A DNA stretch of 64,000 nucleotides from Monarcha castaneiventris obscurior (lineage: Eukaryota; Chordata; Aves; Passeriformes; Monarchidae): the NCBI GenBank assembly GCA_026261815.1, contig JAMPIT010000230.1, forward strand, positions 7,687,001-7,751,000, in the 5' to 3' direction. The notes beneath the pieces are model-generated. The model was not told where the DNA came from. It did not search any database and was given only the letters and a program-made list of their open reading frames with translations. Every line of letters begins with the position of its first letter. The first letter of the stretch is position 1. Made by a program: the position numbers and the translations under genes. Below, piece after piece: positions 51,363 to 64,000 of this stretch.

Positions 51363-51545
51363 TGTACCTCCCTTGCTGTGTGCAGTTTGTGGTGCTCCCC
51401 AGAAGCCTGCACATTCTTGCTTTTCTTAGAATGGATGTTGAGTTATCTTTAAAAAAAAGTGCACTCCTACTGAGATCTCTTTTAATGCAATGGTGGAAGT
51501 TTCCAAAAAGACATTTAAGCTGTAGAAATCTGTGGGAGTAGCAAT
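51363..51545 (+). repeat. Diverged repeat, copy 2 of 2
   Basis: Second member of the pair, about 2.1 kb from the first and in the same orientation. It contains tgtgcagtttgtggtgctcc, then ccagaagcctgcacattctt, gagatctcttttaatgcaat and aagctgtagaaat. No CR1 similarity seen. Confidence 0.7.
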
Positions 51546-54500
51546 GCTTAAGGACTAAACCTTTCTACCATGCCACTAACAAAGTGCTTCACTTTCTACA
51601 CAGCTTGTGCTATTACCAAGGGCCATTTTGTACAACAGGAATCATTGAAAATAAACAGAGTCATTCTTATTCCTGAAGCCAGTCTTGCTGGCCTCATTCC
51701 TAATGACTTTGGACATAATGCAGTAAACTTTTGTCACTTTCACTGTCCAGGAACTGTGCTCTCCAGCATTCCCATCACCTCTGTGCATCAGGTGAATCTG
51801 ATTTTCCTGTAGGCTTTACTTATCCACATTTTGTTGTCCCTGAACCCGATTCAGCCTGAGTGGCACAAGGCTGGCTTTGGGAGCACGTGTGGTCCACATG
51901 AAAGGCTGAAAGCAGGACAAAAAGGCAGGGTTTGAGTTTGAGGGATGCTGATGAGTCAGTTTGGAGTACAGATTGATGAGAAGGAGGCTGTGTTAATGGG
52001 AAGGCTACCTAGTACTTCCAAGGTGCACAGGGGGATAGAAAATGTAGGACTGGAGGCATTTTACTGTCGTACTGATGCTCTGCTAGAGAGAACATAAACT
52101 TGGAGCACAGGATGAAGTAACAGGTGTTGGTTTTGCTTTTGTTTTTTTTACTTAATTTGACTTGTCTATACATGCCTAAGCCTCAAATTCCAAACCACGA
52201 CTTAATCCCTTCTCTTCTAGAGTCCTTGGAGGTAGAAAACAAAGTTGTGGTAAATCGTATCATTAGACTTTAATAGCCAATATACAGTAGGTAACATTTT
52301 TTCCTCCCGAGGGAGTTATTTCATGTTTAATGAAAATACCAATTTGCATAATTCACTTGCAGTATTAAGGTCACCAACAGTCTGTCACTAGGATAACAGG
52401 GTAATTACTTAAGATAACTATCTTCCATCCACAAAAGAATGTTAATTTGTTGAAAAGGACTACTTAAAATTATTGTATTTTAATTATTATATCATCTTTG
52501 TTCTATTTTTAAGAATGTCAGAACTTCTGCAGCAGAGCTCCCAAAGCTGTATATCACTTTCTCAAAGTGGGTGTTGAGACCAGGCAGACCAGGCTTCTCT
52601 CTTAGCTGGTAGATAAACGGCAAAAATAGCTATAAATATGAGAAGTCTGAGGGAACCTGAGTGATGGACCAGTGCAGAAGAAGGTGTCTGGGTCAAAGAC
52701 ACAGCAATCCCACACTATGTTCCCTCTGAAAGTGGGGAACCTTCTCACTCTGTGCCAGGATCAGGAAGACCCTGCTTCAGTCAGGGTCATATTTTACTCT
52801 GTCATACTCCATCAGCAAAACCTCTTAGGTCACAAATAAAATGTTATCCAAATAAGGGCCTTTGTTTTAAAGTTATGGTCTAGGAGAAAACAGAGAGTTG
52901 TTCTTAGTAAAGCAGAACTAGGCCAAGCACTGGGAACCTGCTGAGCCTTTGCATGACCAAGCCCAGACGAGTACTGGACACCATGGCATTCACGTGGGAG
53001 GAAACAGGTCATGGAAGTGTCTTCTGGGAGAGCGTGTGGAGCCCAGCACTGATCCTGACAGCTGCACACTACAGGGCTTTGGGCCAGGGGCCATCACCAC
53101 ACCCAGGATGTTTGCCAGGAATATCCAAACCTGGCATCCAGCTGCCAGCTGTGCTGCAGCACCCTGCATTCCCAGAGGAATATGTGTCAGAACAGCCTGC
53201 AACAGGGACTTCCTAAATTGTGAGTCCATGCAATTAGCCACAGTCATCCAGGAGTATTCCTGGCGCTGGGGCAAATGGTGTCACTTCGTGCCTCAGCGTC
53301 CATCGTCCTGCTCCTCAGGGAGATTCCTCCCAGCCCATCAGCAGGGCTTGTAGAGATGACTCAATCTAATAGAGTCCTTCTCCCATTCACTGTAAAGCCA
53401 GGAGGATTTCTCTCTTGTCCTGTTGGTGCCCCATAAGGGTGTTCTTTAATACAGGGAAGTGACCCTGAGTGAGTGACACACTGTTTGCAGAGGGACAAAC
53501 CTACTTTTGCAACTCAGCACAATAGACCAAAACCACACTGTTTCATTTAATGATTACTCCTGCACAAAGCTTTCACATAATAAGCACTAACATATTTTAA
53601 ACCTGAGCAAGCTAAACATTTAATTTACTATTCACTTGACACCACTTTAGTTCATTAAAACCTCTGCAGCATTGGAGAAGGTGAAGAGGGCAATATGATT
53701 AAGATAGCATGATTAGGGCAGGGCAGGGGTTTCTCTCAACTGAGAGTTGAGGGAATCTTGTTCTTTCCTTCAAAGACAGCAGTGCTGGCTCTCCTTGGCC
53801 AGGCCAGGATGGAGCTTCAGGCACCAGGTTTCCCCGCCTCTTGGGCACTCTGCAAGGTGATGCTTTGGGGATAAGCCTTGCACTGCACAGAATGACCCCA
53901 GCTGTTTACCTATATGTCCCCAGAGCAGTATTTTTTAGGGATATGATATAGATAACTCCTCAGCTTGCCTCTGCTGTGATTTAGAAGGCATCTAATTGCA
54001 TTTATACAAATAATTATATATATGTGTACGTATTTTAGTGTTAGTTGGCACTGTGAAATAGAGCAGATGTACCAACTTTATTAATAAAATCCTGGCAGCT
54101 ATGAAAAGATGGGGGATGCCAGCCTGTGCCACAGCAGCAGCAGTGAGGGCCTGCAGGTGTCAGGGCTGATGTCCTGGTCTGGCCTCAGTCTGACCACATC
54201 CCCAGGTAGGTGTCCAGTGCCCAGGGCTGGGGCTGTCCCCACTCCCCTCCCAGTCCTGCTTCCTCCCAGAGATCTGAGGCACCACACACAGCCAAGGGCT
54301 GAATGTGCAATTTCTACAAAATCTGTCTTCTGCTTGCATTTAATCACAGAACTTCTTTTTCCACCTCCTCACAAATCAAGACCCAGGAAAACAGCTTAAG
54401 ATTCAATGCTGGATTTAGGCAGATTTCTGGTCAGAGGCTTCTCTGCTCTGCAAACCCTCCACCACCTATGGTGACCATTCCAGGTGTGGTTTCCACCTGC

Positions 54501-54743
54501 TTCCCAGCTACTGGAAACCATCCCATTTGAGATCTGTGGCCAGTCACGTCAGTTTTGAATTTAGGTTCTATGTGATTTCCCAATGCAGAACTCTCACTAG
54601 AGAGAATTGGAGCACAATAAAAATAGGCTTTAGGGGACCAGCCTGTCTAGTCAGTCAAGAGGGCCTTTACAGGATTATTTTCTTGATACACAAAGGCACA
54701 TAAATAGGCACTAGTGGCTTTTTGGTATCCTTCCTAAGAATGG

Positions 54744-54798
54744 CCAATAGCAGACATACAGAAGAGAGCTTTCCAATAACAGACATATGGAAGAGCTT
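54744..54798 (+). repeat. Imperfect 26-29 bp tandem repeat
   Basis: ccaatagcagacatacagaa followed by gagagctt is repeated as ccaataacagacatatggaa followed by gagctt. A partial third unit (ccaacagcagcat) follows. Confidence 0.75.
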
Positions 54799-55649
54799 CC
54801 CAACAGCAGCATTTCCACACAGTATCCCAGCTTTAAGCTGTCTGAAGTTTAGGCCTCCTTAAACCACAAGTGGCATATTTGTCTTAAAAAAAATTAATGC
54901 AACACAGCATCTAAAAATAATCCCATGGAGTCATACATTCTCTTGTTCCTCAGCATTTGAATCACTGCAGCTGACTCCACAGTGTCATGAAACACATTTT
55001 GAGAAAGAAAAATATCCAAAAATTTCCTAGAGTGAAATACTCAAAAATAAACACAATCTCTCACTCTGCAAAGCACATACCTAAGTCATGTTGTTTCAGG
55101 AAGCGCTGAAAGCTCTGGATGAGGATGAGGAAGTTCTGGCCACTCCTTGGTGCCCAGAGGCCACACACGGCCAGAGCTGTGGGCATTCCACCAGCCTGCA
55201 TGCAACTCAGCCTGCATCAAGCTCTTACTCACAGTTGTTTTCCCACATGAGCTCAAAACCTGAAAACAATTAAACTGCTAAAACCCTGATTATTCTCCAA
55301 AGCTGAGCTCCGTGGTGGAAGTCCCATGTGTGCTAACACAGGAGTGGTGCATCAGCACAGGGCTCAGAGCAAACACCAGAACTGCTGCAGGGGGACCAGA
55401 GCCATCCCTGCTGTAACAATGATCCTGCAGCCAAGAAAACTCACTCTGGCTGGCAACGAGCAGGAGGCAGGGAAATTGTCTTCACTACTGCTACGCATTT
55501 TTTCCCTCTTCAACCAACAGTTTAAAGGAGGCACAAAGGACTGACTGGACCCCAAATAATCTGCTGACTGAATCTGCAAATAGGCAAGCTCCCGTTGTTC
55601 AAATTCTGCTGCTCAGGTGGTTTCTGGTTTCTAAAATCACAAGACTCAC

Positions 55650-55787
55650 CTCCAAAATGCTCAAATTATTAAAAATAACAGTATCCTGCTCTCATATACC
55701 ACAATTTTGTATTAATTTTATTTGGGAGTGTATGAAGGAAAAGAGGTTAAGCTAAGCCCTGGATTTAGGCCTCCGATTTTTCTTTGA
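55650..55787 (-). other. Minus-strand exon-like segment near the second CpG island
   Basis: On the minus strand a strong acceptor (cctttttctttttgtag) ends at 55788 and a consensus donor (TTGGAG|GTGAGT) begins at 55649, enclosing 138 bp. It lies about 350 bp on the transcribed side of the CpG-rich island at 56140-56620, so it could be exon 2 of a minus-strand non-coding transcript starting there. The segment has stops in the frames I read and no protein signature. Confidence 0.22.
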
Positions 55788-56139
55788 CTACAAAAAGAAA
55801 AAGGTTGAGACACCTTCATTTAGGTGGCTTTGATTCATCCCCCAGCGCTAGCTCTGAACTGGCTGTGCATGGTCCTCACTGTGTGACGGATCCTCCCGAA
55901 CGCCCGGAGCACAGTTTGTACCCAAGGACTGAGGCACCGCGGTTTGGGAAGCTGGGAAGCGTTGCCCCCAGAGAATGCAGGTTCTAAAACAAAACCCGTC
56001 TGCAAAGGTGCTCACGGGGAAAAGGAGGCGCAAGTCAGACAGCATCTCCCCCTGCTCCACCCCCCTCACACTAATTATGTGACTTGAAAGTTCGTGCCTT
56101 AATTAGCCCGGAAATAAACTGCACTGACTCCTCCTGGTG

Positions 56140-56620
56140 GCTGGTCCCGCCAAGCTCAGCCTGTGGCTACCGGGGATGGGCGCTGATGGTCCCTCGGACG
56201 AGCGGCCCCGGGGCTGTGCGCCGCAGCGGCGCCCGGAGCCAGCCCTGCCGGCCGCGCCCAGCGCAGGCACCCGCGGCCACCACGCCGCCCTTGTCGTGGC
56301 TGGGGCTCTGCTGCCCGCGGGCTGGTGCTAACAGAGTCCCGCATCAGCGCAGGGGGATGGATGGGCAGCCCTCGCTAAGGAGCCGTTCCTGGGCGCGCTG
56401 CTGGGACTCAGCGCTGCCCGGAGGGAAACCCGGGATAACGCAGCTGGAAGCTCGCTGATGCAGGGGGTAGCACACACAGCCCAGTAATAAAGGAAAGCAG
56501 CTGGGTTAGGAACTGGGCCGGTTTGTGCTCCCTAAGCCTACCCAGCAGTCATTTTTTGGACGGCACAACCCCCCTCTGCAGCGCAGGGGACCCAGCGCGC
56601 CCCGCCTGGGGAGGCTCCCC
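56140..56620. promoter_or_regulatory. Second, smaller CpG-rich island
   Basis: About 0.5 kb rich in CpG (taccggggatgggcgctg, gcggccccggggctgtgc, cggccgcgcccagcgcag, gggcgcgctgct, cagcgcgccccgcctg) inside otherwise CpG-poor DNA. No recognisable coding exon adjoins it on either strand, and it is not the GTPBP4 first exon as far as I can tell. It may be the promoter of a non-coding RNA, an enhancer-type orphan island, or an unmethylated GC patch. Confidence 0.6.
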
Positions 56621-59600
56621 TCAGCACGGGAGTGTGGGCAAGCAGGGGACACTGTGCACTTCCATGGTAAAATTTGAATAAATATTCTGCATGGAAACAG
56701 GCCCAGTGACTGAGCGTGCTGGCAGGCTAGCCTGGAGATCTGGCTGTGTTTGAAGGACTGTGGTTGTAATTACTGTCACCATTACTTGCATCAAGAATTA
56801 CAACCACATGAATTTGGAGCCTCATCACTTTTAGTCAGTGCTTTAAAGCTGCCTCTCTCTTTTGCACGCCCAGTGGTTTTCTTGACCTATTTTTGGACAG
56901 TGAGAAATTATTTATTTTTATATACAGACTTTCCACTTAACCATTGTAATACAGTAAACAGGAGGCCGGAAGGAACAGGAAAAACATACCTGGCTCTGCA
57001 CTCTCACCCTGACTATACAAGTCAACAGGGAGCAGCCCTGGATGTAATGCTGACTAGTGTTACAGAAATCCATCATACTGAAAATGCTGGTGCCACAAAA
57101 TACAGAAAGGGGATGAGGATTACCTCAGGCTATGTATTGTCAGATATTCTGTATGGAAGAAATTCACATAAGCCAGAACATTTTACAGGTGTGAGATATG
57201 AGACCTCTACCAGCTCCCTCTTCATCCCTCTCTTTCCTGACAGCTGAAATGTTCAGCGATTGAATGGTATCAAAGGCATATCTGGTTCTTTGGGAGAAAT
57301 AATAAAAAAGCCCAGAGGTGCATTTGTAATTGTCCAGGAATAGGATAAGTTATTTGGTTTATAGTTAAATGGGAGGATCTGTGCTCCCTGTTTCATCTGT
57401 GTGTTCATCTGTAGTTCCAGTGCAAGTGCTATAGAGGCAGCCCTTACATAGAGTTCACGTTTGGGCTTCAGACTCAACCCTCTTCTCTTAAAGCCCAGTA
57501 AATATCCATCCATGAGCACCTTTGACCCCCAATCTTTATCATCTCCATGGACAGACACAGCTGAGGAGCACAGTGACACAAGAGAAGCCAGAGGACATCA
57601 GAATTTCAACAAGTGAAAAAACCAAATAACAACCACAACAAAAAAACCCAGACAAGACTCCCCTCTTCCATCAAGAATGAAAAAAAGGTCCAGGTGAAGC
57701 AAAATAAAATATAGAGAAATGTATAGATGTGGTCACTCATCTTCTCCTGTATTTTTCTCAGTTTGGCAATCAGGTGAGGGATGAAATAGATACCCTAAAA
57801 TGTATAAAAGAAAGAAGGTTTGAAATAATTTGGATACATATTTTAATGGGGTAAATGTAATTTAAGCATGCAAATATGAACAGCCAGTGGGCTGTCCTTG
57901 GGAGTTGGGTGCATTTGTAAAGCACAGCATCCCCTGGGTGGTACAGGACTGAACACCTCTTCAGGTGCAGTATCTCTGTGAGGAACATGAGCATGGGCAG
58001 CCTGGGTTGGACTAAAGTTCTGCCCAGCCTTGCACTCTGCCTCTTTTACTGTTTCATAGCAGAAGAACTTGTGACAACGAGATAATGTGTAGCTTTGCCT
58101 TCCTGAATTGAAAACACTGCAGCCCAGCCTCCAGCAATGTGCAGCTCAGGGACTTCCTGAGCCAGGGGTGGTGTCTTTACATTCAGCAGTCGCTCCTGGA
58201 CACCTGGCTGAGTCTGTTCTCCCGGAGAATCCACCCTGTTCATGGGCATGCAGCTGTGCAAGCTCACTAAGCAATGCCCCACTGGTGCTGCTGTCCTAGA
58301 TAAGTGGCATGTGCTATATTTTCACTTTATCTAGGCTATAAAGTCAGTGTGAAATCTGTATAAAATGCAGCTCAGAAAAAAATAAGAGGATTATTTCTAT
58401 AGGTGTAAAGACTTTGAAGGTGACAGTACTGTATTTCTTTAAGACTGACTCTGCGTTTGTTCCTGCAGTGCCCATTATGAGGAGATCATATAGTATGTTG
58501 GGAATAGCCCTGTGCTGTAAAAGATCTCTTTTTCTCCAAAACATATCTGTGTGTAGTTCCCTTCTTCTCCATATTTAAAGCAAATGGTCCTTTTTCATAT
58601 AATTGTTATGTGGAGTCAGAGGCAAATATTGATAGATAGTGACAGAGTTTAATTTATTTCTTTGTTGAAGATTGATTTTTCTTGGGTTTCGACAGCACTG
58701 GCTGCCTTCCCAGAAGCGTTTCTGAATTTATCACTGCTGGGTGCCAAACTGAGATGGAAAAAACAGCTTTTAAATATAAAACCCCTTCAAACTAAGGGGA
58801 CATTTCAGCTTGGTGAAGTTCTGGCCATAACCCCAAGTGCCACAGGGTAAGGACAGCTAAGAGGAATCGAGGCAGTGATTTATTTAACAGTGTGAATGGA
58901 CAGGATCAGCCTTAGAGAGGGGTGTCCCTGTCTGCCACTGGGTAATTACTTCTCACTCCTAACTTTTGGTTCATGCTGAAGATCGTTTCCTTCTCTGTCA
59001 CAGTTGTGTCTAGGCACTGAGTGAAAGAAATGAGAGTGTAAACTGAGACAGACTTGCCCATCTGCAGTACTTAGCAGTATTCCAACACTCAGAGCCACTG
59101 TGGGAATCCAGCTGCTCAAATCATTGATGGGCAGAAGTTTCACTGCACAGTGCTTGGCAGAGGAAAGCTCCTGGCCTCACTTTTCCAGTTTTCCTGCTGA
59201 CCAACCTCATGAGCTTGAATAGCTCCCTTCTGATGGCAGTGTCTGCAGAGGGCAGAGTGAAGCCCACTGCTGAGGCATGAGAGAGGTGACATTCCTTGGA
59301 GGCACACAGGGATGCAGCTGCTGATGTGCCTGGTGTAATTATCAGCATCACTGGAGCTGTACACGCTTGTACCACAGCTGAGCTCAGCCATGGTGCTCCT
59401 CTGGTGAAGTTCAGCTGCACTGTCTACTCTCACTATCATCCCACAAGACAAATCAGGAGCCAAGGAAAAGGAAGTTGAATTTTGCACTAAATTGGAAAGA
59501 TTAAATACTTTTATCGACTTCATCAGACTGGACTCAGAGTGAAAATTTATAGGTTTTGTGCCAGGGTCTGTGGTGTCTGGCTCAGGCTGCTGACAGCAGT

Positions 59601-62600
59601 CCATGTAAGCACCATTCAGCTGGTGATGCTGCCACGGCTTCTCTCTGTGTGAAACCCTTGTAGCAGCTACTCCTTGTTGGGCTCACCTGGCTGGGCAAGC
59701 TCTCAGCACATCCTTCATCAAGGGGTCGCAGCGGGGGGATGTGGAACAAACAGAAGTAGAGACAAGAGGTTGTAGAGCAATGTCAGGAGAAACAGCCTGT
59801 TCCATCACAAGAAGATCAAGGCAGTTAACAAAAAGCCTGGGCAGCCGGCAAGATCAAACCAAGCTCCACTGCTCAGTATGCTCAGAGATCCTCCCCTCCC
59901 TGCAGCAATGCGGCAGAGCCTCTCACTCCCTCTAACGTTAAAACAATGCTTAATTTAAAAAAAAAGGAACTCCAGTTGTTCTGACCTCTGGTTTCCACCA
60001 CCTCAGGGAAAATGGAATGCCCCTCTCACTTCCCAGGTGGGAAAGTGAAAGCCCACAAACTGAGTTCTTCCCTAGTCCTTTCCCTTTGCAGTGAGCTCTT
60101 GTCCTGGTGAACCCAGTACCCCCTGAGATAGCAGAGGTCTTAGTGCTGGCAGGGGAACCTGGTGTCTCCTCTCAGTGAGAAGCACCTCCCAGCCGATTCA
60201 TTCTCGGCTGAAGAGAAGGTTTAAAACTGCACAACATGTCCTAATGCTTCAGAAATCATAGAAAACATATTATGTACAAGAAAATAGGAATAAAGAGATA
60301 GTAACACACGGTAATGCTAAAAGTACATTAAAAAAATTGATCCCGGCCAGAATGTCTAATATCTTAAAACTTAACCCCAGGGATTGGCATTAAGAGGGAT
60401 AATAATTCCCTAGCTATATCAGAGCAGAACAAGTTCACAAGCAAAAATTCATTAAGGAAAACTGTTTCTTGGTAAACCACAGTGAAAATGACTGGAGGGA
60501 TTCACGCCTGTGCCCTTGAGATGGGTCAGCTCTCTGTAAATTTAATACATAATTTACTGTATGCAGACACCTTCCCCAGAAATAGCAAAGAGAAATCACA
60601 GTAGAACCAGGATTTCACTTTAACTTGTACTGCTCTATGAGTTCCTCTTGATATATGTTTTACCTAAATCTTAAGAACTTAGCACTTAGCCATGCTGGTT
60701 TTGTCAGGGCTGTGGGATAGGGAAGCTCAAAGCAATGTCCTACTAAAATCTATTTCTAGTGTGCAAAAAGCAAAGCAAATGGTGCTGGTTAACCTCTAGT
60801 GTCTGTCAGATTGCTGTGAGGACACTGGTATGAGATTTCTGAAGATCCACCTAGTTATCAGCATAAGTTGCTTTGTCACTATTTCATTTCTGTTGAAGAC
60901 AGTCTTCTGGAACGGGCTGTATGTGTTCAGAGAATTCCACTCAAGGCGTCCTGGTCCATACAGCTGATCTCATCCTATCTGCACACACCTATAGCCCAGG
61001 AACTTCTCCTTGGAGCAGAGCATCATTTTCATTCACTTCCAGATTCCTTTAGACTAATCAAGTGTCATAAAAAGCACTTTAGCTTAACTGATAGTCACAC
61101 TCATCCAACGTCCATCTCACTCAGAGGTAATTGAGCAGGCGATGTATTCAACACGTACAGAATTTAAAATAAAAAGCCACTAGAATCCAGTGTTGTTGAC
61201 TGGAAAATATTGTACTCATCCTCCAGCTGTTTCTAGTTACAAATATGTGTTATGAAATATTTAGGCATTGCAGGTCACTTGACAGGGAAGATGAATGAAG
61301 TCATCAGAATTCCTTTTATTTTTTCCTGGATGAGGGATGTGGTATTCCTGACATTAATATGCACCCATTGTGCAAGATCCCTTCATAGGGATATGTTGAT
61401 CTGCACTTGAAAATGGACAAAAATCAGCACTGCCATTATTGTTCCTGGAGGAATTAATTTTAATTGGGGTTTTGTTGTGAGAATAGCAAAAGATGACACT
61501 GAAATTTGAATATTTGCTTTAACTTCTAGCCATATCCAGAATTTAAATTGAGATCTGCCATATGGAAAAAAAAAAAGAAATTCTCTAGGATATTGCATTG
61601 CCCACTCCATTATGTGGTAGTTAATAATTAAAACTATGCTGCAGTTCCTTTTATGAATTCATAATGTGGAGATGAAGGATTACTGCAAGTTGTAATTTGA
61701 CATACAATAATCTTGACTGTATTTCAGTTATTTGCTAGCAAAGCTTAATTTCCTTTTTCAATTTTGATGATACAAAGAAAGAATTAACATTGCACTTGCA
61801 CAATTCTGAAGTGCCTGCATTTAAAAGAAAATTAAACTGCACACTCTTCACTAGAGCACCTCTCCAAAGCCCATCTTCTGGGCAGACAACAACAGACCTC
61901 ACTATCCCTCGGGCCAGACCATGACTGGCTGCCTTGGGGGCTGCTGCTGCCCATGTGATGCATTGCATCCCTTCAGACCTCGGGAGGTCACCCTGATCCA
62001 TCACGAACTCGAGGGGGCTGTATGGCCTGCAATTCCCTTAGCTGGCCTTACTGTCTTTGTGTCCCCAGACAGAGGGAGCCAACCCTGGGTGCACCCAGGA
62101 GCTCTTCTCTCAGCTTCTCTCCCTGCTCCTGCAGCAGTTCAGGGCCTGGCCAAGCTGAGCTCGGGAGCAGCTGGCACAGAAACGCCTCCTGCCCAGCAGC
62201 TTCCCTGCAGGGGAGGGAAGAGTGCAGACAAATAAATGGGCTCTGGGGTTAGTGAGAGAGCATCGTTTTCCCAAGTGCATTTTCTGTGCTGGCTGTCACA
62301 AATAAGCCACTCCCTGGCTTGACAGGGTAAAGGAAGAAACACTGAAGCATCTGGAATGACACAGTTGGACTCTGGTAACTCTGAGGAGATGGGTACAGTG
62401 CTCCCTTGTGTCCCAGCCCCTTGGGCAGCACAGCCCACCAGCAGTGCCTTCCTTGCACAGTAGTTCCACTTACACAGAGGAGGGCATGTCACAGGTAACC
62501 ACACCCAGAGCCATTAGGGTTTTGTGGGTTACAATTGGTGTTCTGGTTTCCACCTGGGCACTTACACGGAGGCAGGGCTGACAGGAGGAGTCCCTTGGCT

Positions 62601-64000
62601 GTGCCGATATTGACAGGCACTCTGCAGTGCCCAGGCCATGTGCTGGACCACGCAGAGACCCGGCTGTGGCTGTGGCATTGAGCTCCCGAGGCCTGTGAGT
62701 CACACACGTTGGGCACGTCTGTGCTGCTTCACTGAGCAGTGCCAGGGAACATGCCCAGGGACTGCACCTACATCAGTTCTGATGGATGGCCCCAAGCATG
62801 GCTTTGGACATGCAAGGCAGTCCTCTCCCAACCCCAATGCTTCTGCCCAACGAGCTGGACGTGTGCTCTTTGCCAGTCTTCCAAGTCTGCTGCTAAGGAT
62901 GGTGGGGAGGAGGGGGATAGAACCTGCCTGGTCCTCTCTCTCCTCCCCCTCTCTCTCTCTTCAGCTGCCATAGTGAGTGAAGAGTCTGAAATGGCAGATG
63001 TCTGTCATTAGTAAAGGGCTGCAACGTGGCCCTAACTGCAAAAGGTTGCAGACCATGTGAGGTACCAACAAGGTCTCCCAAGAACTACTATGTGCAGTTT
63101 GTCACAAAAGCTGGTATTTCTGGCTGCAGCCAAGGGCTGGTTTCTGAACATTCCATGTCTGCATACAGCTTCCAACACCTTTAATGCAGAACAACTGCTC
63201 AGCTGTAAAAAGCTGTCTGTGCTTTGTATGTCTGCTGTTTCTTCATACTGCTGCTGGCAAATCTTCTTGCCAAAGAGTCTGTGGGTACAAGCATGGTCCT
63301 TGCAGATGTTGACCACAGGCACAGCTGCTCCCTAGCCAGCCAGATGTGGCTTTTTGCAGTGTGGCTCTGAATGTGAAGCATGTAGACAACAGCAGAGTGT
63401 ATATGGGACTCATCTACAGACTACATGGAAGAGCTCCTCTGTATCAGTAACTTGCATGCCAGTTGTGTCACTTCCAACAAAATGCCAGTGACTGGATGTC
63501 TCAGGATCAGTTCTCTGCATCACATGCACAGGATCCTTCCCGATCCTTGGTGTTCATACAGTGAAAACAGGAGTAACTGAACACCAGTTCCTGTTCCGTG
63601 TGCACACTGTTGTCTGTGGGAGCTCGTGCTCTGGGTCAGACCACAGGCCAGCAGCAGCACTGCATTCCCTACAGCTCCATCCACAATCCCCTTGTCTCTG
63701 GAGCCCTCTGTTGTATCTCCTGTTGGGCTGTCTGGATATGTGCTATTATTTGAGAATTATTTGAGCATTTACTATGTTGCAAAGATTAATTAATTAGGTT
63801 CTTTTAAAAGGTGGGAAAACTAAAAGTGCTGTGTAAGTCTTCCTAAATATTATCACGTATTATAGAACAATGGTTCACAACCTCGAGTCCTTTCCAGGCA
63901 TTTCTTTGCAGCTTTAACTTCCTATCTTGGTACTACACAAGTTTCAATTACCAGTACTAGTTCAGTGGACCATGTGTCAAATTCTCAAAACATGTGAGAA
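56621..64000. other. Intergenic, no recognised gene
   Basis: AT-rich to about 61.8 kb, then more GC-rich (about 61.9-63.4 kb). It includes a C/T tract at 62932-62962. Open frames here are short, or begin at non-ATG codons, and resemble nothing known. No GTPBP4 exon was recognised before the right edge. Confidence 0.55.
62932..62962 (+). repeat. Pyrimidine (CT) tract
   Basis: A 31-bp unbroken C/T run directly followed by AG (62963-62964), so it also looks like a strong splice acceptor on the plus strand. A donor-like GTGAGT starts only eight bases later (62973), which argues against a normal exon. Confidence 0.8.

Larger units (their letters stand above)
48585..56139. other. Intergenic stretch, no recognised gene
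   Basis: Mixed AT-rich sequence. It contains a perfect 25-bp tandem duplication (49172-49221), a diverged repeat pair (49231-49395 and 51363-51545), a low-complexity A/C-rich patch (about 49995-50065), a short tandem repeat at 54744 and a minus-strand exon-like segment at 55650-55787. A more GC-rich patch lies at about 52920-53350. No protein family recognised. Confidence 0.55.

Noticed and set aside
56750..57247. 165-codon open frame on the plus strand beside the second CpG island
   Set aside because: It starts at TTG. The first in-frame ATG is about 100 codons in, and the translation resembles no family. Probably chance.
62965..62980. Strong acceptor-like CT tract followed almost at once by a GTGAGT donor
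   Set aside because: The implied exon would be eight bases long. More likely a simple repeat with a chance donor.
1..64000. CRISPR arrays, bacterial operons, tRNA or rRNA genes, integrated viruses
   Set aside because: No spaced direct repeats, no cloverleaf with A and B boxes, no rRNA core sequence and no LTR-flanked or viral coding region was recognised. The DNA is vertebrate.

Overview
The window reads as nuclear DNA of a bird. It holds several CR1 LINE fragments of avian type, one very GC-rich CpG-island promoter, and long AT-rich non-coding sequence with no bacterial-style gene packing. The only protein-coding gene I can name with confidence is LARP4B (La-related protein 4B), on the minus strand. 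Its first coding exon lies at 6718-6852 and encodes 27 residues starting MTSDQDTKVVAEPQ. This matches the LARP4B N-terminus as I remember it; no search was run. The rest of the protein (PAM2w motif, La motif, RRM) would lie to the left, beyond position 1.

Layout, left to right. 1-6717 is part of LARP4B intron 2. 6718-6852 is exon 2, with the start codon at 6798. 6853-25093 is an 18 kb intron 1 containing one antisense CR1 fragment and a few exon-like or palindromic signals. 24470-25925 is the CpG island. Within it, a non-coding exon 1 (about 25094-25400) ends in a consensus donor, and a CRE, two CCAAT boxes and two ETS sites stand upstream of it in the order expected for minus-strand transcription. 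A YY1-type motif carrying an ATG sits in the same island on the opposite strand.

25926-64000 is apparently intergenic. It contains CR1 copies at 26166, 28378 and 47995, a 16-bp minisatellite at 43081, a local 25-bp duplication beside one member of a diverged repeat pair (49231 and 51363), a possible frameshifted coding relic at 32150-32562, and a second small CpG-rich island at 56140-56620 with a minus-strand exon-like segment near it. In mammals the next gene beyond the LARP4B promoter is GTPBP4, transcribed divergently; I see no GTPBP4 exon here.

Most of the window is ordinary intron and intergenic DNA. I found no gene cluster or novel system. The items most worth checking are the possible antisense or divergent transcripts around the two CpG islands, the exon-like segments at 22470, 5538 and 55650, and the possible pseudogene at 32.2-32.6 kb.
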